A DNA stretch of 64,000 nucleotides. It comes from Noviherbaspirillum cavernae. GTDB taxonomy: Bacteria; Pseudomonadota; Gammaproteobacteria; Burkholderiales; Burkholderiaceae_D. Both the position numbers and the translations under genes were made by a program. The notes under the pieces were generated by a model that saw nothing but the letters and a program-made list of their open reading frames with translations, made no database searches and was not told the origin of the DNA. Shown in pieces: positions 62,595 to 64,000 of the stretch (position 1 is the first letter of the stretch; each line of letters starts with the position of its first letter). The stretch lies in the NCBI RefSeq assembly GCF_003590875.1, contig NZ_QYUN01000002.1, positions 1,364,001 to 1,428,000 on the forward strand, given 5' to 3'.

Positions 62595-63116
62595 GCACGG
62601 TACGCCTGTCGGTTGGCGAAACTGTCAAAGCAATTTCCACTTGTTTCCGAAACGCCGCGGCGGGATGTCGCGCCATGGTGCGCCGGCATGTCCGTTGCGG
62701 TTTCTGTCCTGGTAGTGAATCTAGCGCGTTGTCATTTGGTCACGCTTGCGATGACTCAATCGCTGGTGTGGGAGCGCAATTCGCCATTGCGTCACATCAA
62801 GTTGCCGTGATTCAAATGTCGTTCGCCCACATGCATGCCGGCAATGCTTTGAACTTATGTCAAGAAACTGTGCAATTGGATAACAAATGCGTGAACTCTT
62901 TCGAACTCTGGAAGCGCTTCCATCTCCAAGAAGTTGTTCAATGCAAATTGATCCGATGCACAACTTATTCGCTGCGGAAAGCGGTGTTGTTTCTTGTGCA
63001 GCCTTACGCAAGCTCAATCAGCCCGCATAGAGACAATGACAAGATCCTCAAGGTACCTCTTGCTTGACAGCGAAGGCGCGGCGCAGCTTCTCAATCTCGT
63101 TTTGGAGTCCCGTTTG
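62595..63116. other. Intergenic region without recognised features
   Basis: About 520 bp of mixed-GC sequence between the acyltransferase (minus) and the SGNH lipoprotein (plus). Open frames here have no ribosome site and no similarity that I recognise. No repeat or activator box is present. Confidence 0.5.
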
Positions 63117-63950
63117 ATGCGAATCACTTACCCTTCACTTCTTTTCCTCTCTCTGGTGCTCGCGTCCTGCGGTGGTGGAGGAGGGGGAACGACAACGCCC
63201 GCAGCGCAGAACACGAACACCACGCCGCCGACGACAACTCCGGGCGGTACCACCACCACGCCGCCGACGACAACTCCGGGCGGTACCACTACGCCGCCGC
63301 CGACGACGACACCGAACAACACGCCCCGCGTCGTCGAATACTATGGAGATTCGACGATACGCGGATGCAAAACGGATACGAATTGCCAGCAACAAGCGGC
63401 GAAACCGGCGCCGCAGGCTTTCGATGAGACGTTGCCGGCCACGCCCAATCACACCGTGAGCAACAAAGGCGTGGACAGTACGTATGCCTGTCAGCTACTT
63501 AATGGCGGCAACCGGGATCAGGACGGCGTGACCGTCCTCGGATCATGGCAGCAGAGAATGGCCGCATCGAGGGCCACGCATGTGATCGTGAATTACGGGA
63601 TCAATGATCGGCTGCAGTATGACGTGAATACGTACAAGCAGTGCCTGTTCTCGATCGCGCGAGTCGCCAAGCAAAGCGGAAAGCAAATCATCTTCGAGAC
63701 GCCCAATCCGATCACCGCCGGCGATGTCGGCCCCTATGCGCAGGCGATGCGGGAAGTCGCCGCGCAAACCGATATCCAGGCTCCGGTCATCGATCAATTC
63801 ACCTACCTGTCGAACAAGTACCAGGGGCGCATCACGGAAATCGTGCCCGACGGACTGCATCCAACCGATGCGGTCTATGTCGAGAAAGGGCAATTCGCGG
63901 CGCAGGAGTTTCAGAAGAAGTGCGGCAACTTCACTTGCACGCTGAATTGA
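63117..63950 (+). CDS. SGNH/GDSL-hydrolase-like lipoprotein
   Basis: A 277-residue lipoprotein (lipobox VLASC, Cys at about residue 16), a Gly stretch, a Thr/Pro linker (~residues 23-63, with TTTPGG repeats) and an SGNH-hydrolase domain. GDST near residue 74 carries the nucleophile serine, NYGIND near residue 161 the block-III asparagine and DGLHPT near residue 248 the Asp-His pair. It should be an esterase or acetylhydrolase on the outside of a membrane. The start at 63117 is set by the lipobox distance. Fits an acylated-polysaccharide role beside the acyltransferase-3 gene (inference). Confidence 0.8.
   Translation: MRITYPSLLFLSLVLASCGGGGGGTTTPAAQNTNTTPPTTTPGGTTTTPPTTTPGGTTTPPPTTTPNNTPRVVEYYGDSTIRGCKTDTNCQQQAAKPAPQAFDETLPATPNHTVSNKGVDSTYACQLLNGGNRDQDGVTVLGSWQQRMAASRATHVIVNYGINDRLQYDVNTYKQCLFSIARVAKQSGKQIIFETPNPITAGDVGPYAQAMREVAAQTDIQAPVIDQFTYLSNKYQGRITEIVPDGLHPTDAVYVEKGQFAAQEFQKKCGNFTCTLN
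63221..63292 (+). repeat. 36-bp tandem repeat encoding the Thr/Pro linker
   Basis: Two nearly exact 36-bp units (CACGCCGCCGACGACAACTC and following bases) begin at 63221 and 63257, with a partial third. They code for the TTTPGG linker, so unit number could change without a frame shift. Confidence 0.75.
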
Positions 63951-64000
63951 GTTGAAGCGGTTCGTCGCATTGCGCGGATGCGGAACATGGCCATGCCGCA

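Noticed and set aside
62675..63067. A 130-codon plus-strand frame before the SGNH lipoprotein
   Set aside because: No ribosome site, no hydrophobic or domain pattern, and it overlaps likely promoter sequence.

Overview
The window looks like chromosomal DNA of a betaproteobacterium, most likely Burkholderiales and perhaps Oxalobacteraceae (Herbaspirillum/Noviherbaspirillum-like). This is inferred from the high GC, the gene content (DUF2069, DUF962, LplT-PlsC fusion, MetY, DUF3300/DUF2950 pair, DUF1254) and codon use. No rRNA, tRNA, CRISPR array, integrase or transposase was seen.

Layout. Positions 1-8310 hold housekeeping genes: the operon wrbA-DUF2069-FAD oxidase (cut by the window edge), a YihY-type membrane protein, a DUF962 protein, metY coupled to an alpha/beta hydrolase, a CBS-pair protein and a fused lysophospholipid flippase/acyltransferase. 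Positions 8472-21521 are an envelope-stress-like block: an MscS channel, two SYLF-domain lipoproteins, an outer-membrane channel, a HAD phosphatase lipoprotein, DUF202-DUF1622-DUF202, a phospholipase D lipoprotein, a large repeat protein, and a META lipoprotein with other small envelope proteins. Positions 21640-24464 encode an exported M20 peptidase and an exported amidohydrolase. Positions 24465-25677 are rearranged DNA: a 276-bp tandem duplication, palindromic repeats and a broken sulfatase gene. Positions 25678-38389 carry DUF3300-DUF2950, a membrane protein and three large sulfatases (786-803 aa, CSPTR active site) with a DUF1254 protein. Positions 38602-46450 hold a DUF4239 protein, a PAS-GGDEF-EAL protein, an FMN reductase flanked by a lipoprotein gene and its broken partial copy, an orphan AmrS radical-SAM gene and an outer-membrane protein. 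Positions 46748-53035 hold SlyB, an Omp85-like protein, a small ORFan, a glycogen-debranching-type enzyme, a periplasmic protein and a patatin lipoprotein. Positions 53220-60368 hold a formylglycine-generating enzyme, three shorter sulfatases (495-520 aa, CTAGR active site) and a second HAD phosphatase. The window ends with an EamA transporter, an acyltransferase-3 protein and an SGNH-type lipoprotein.

The main finding is a shared control signal. Nine intergenic sites between 10.3 kb and 53.1 kb carry a 16-bp (imperfect) palindrome related to TTGGACCAAGGTCCAA. In all nine, a -10-like hexamer lies exactly 34 bp (centre to centre) downstream of the palindrome; a tenth copy has lost this hexamer at a duplication junction. 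The palindrome resembles the DosR/DevR box of mycobacteria (GGGACT-WW-AGTCCC core), which suggests one NarL/FixJ-type response regulator activating the MscS, SYLF, repeat-protein, sulfatase, SlyB/Omp85/debranching, patatin and FGE operons as a single regulon. The regulator itself is not in the window.
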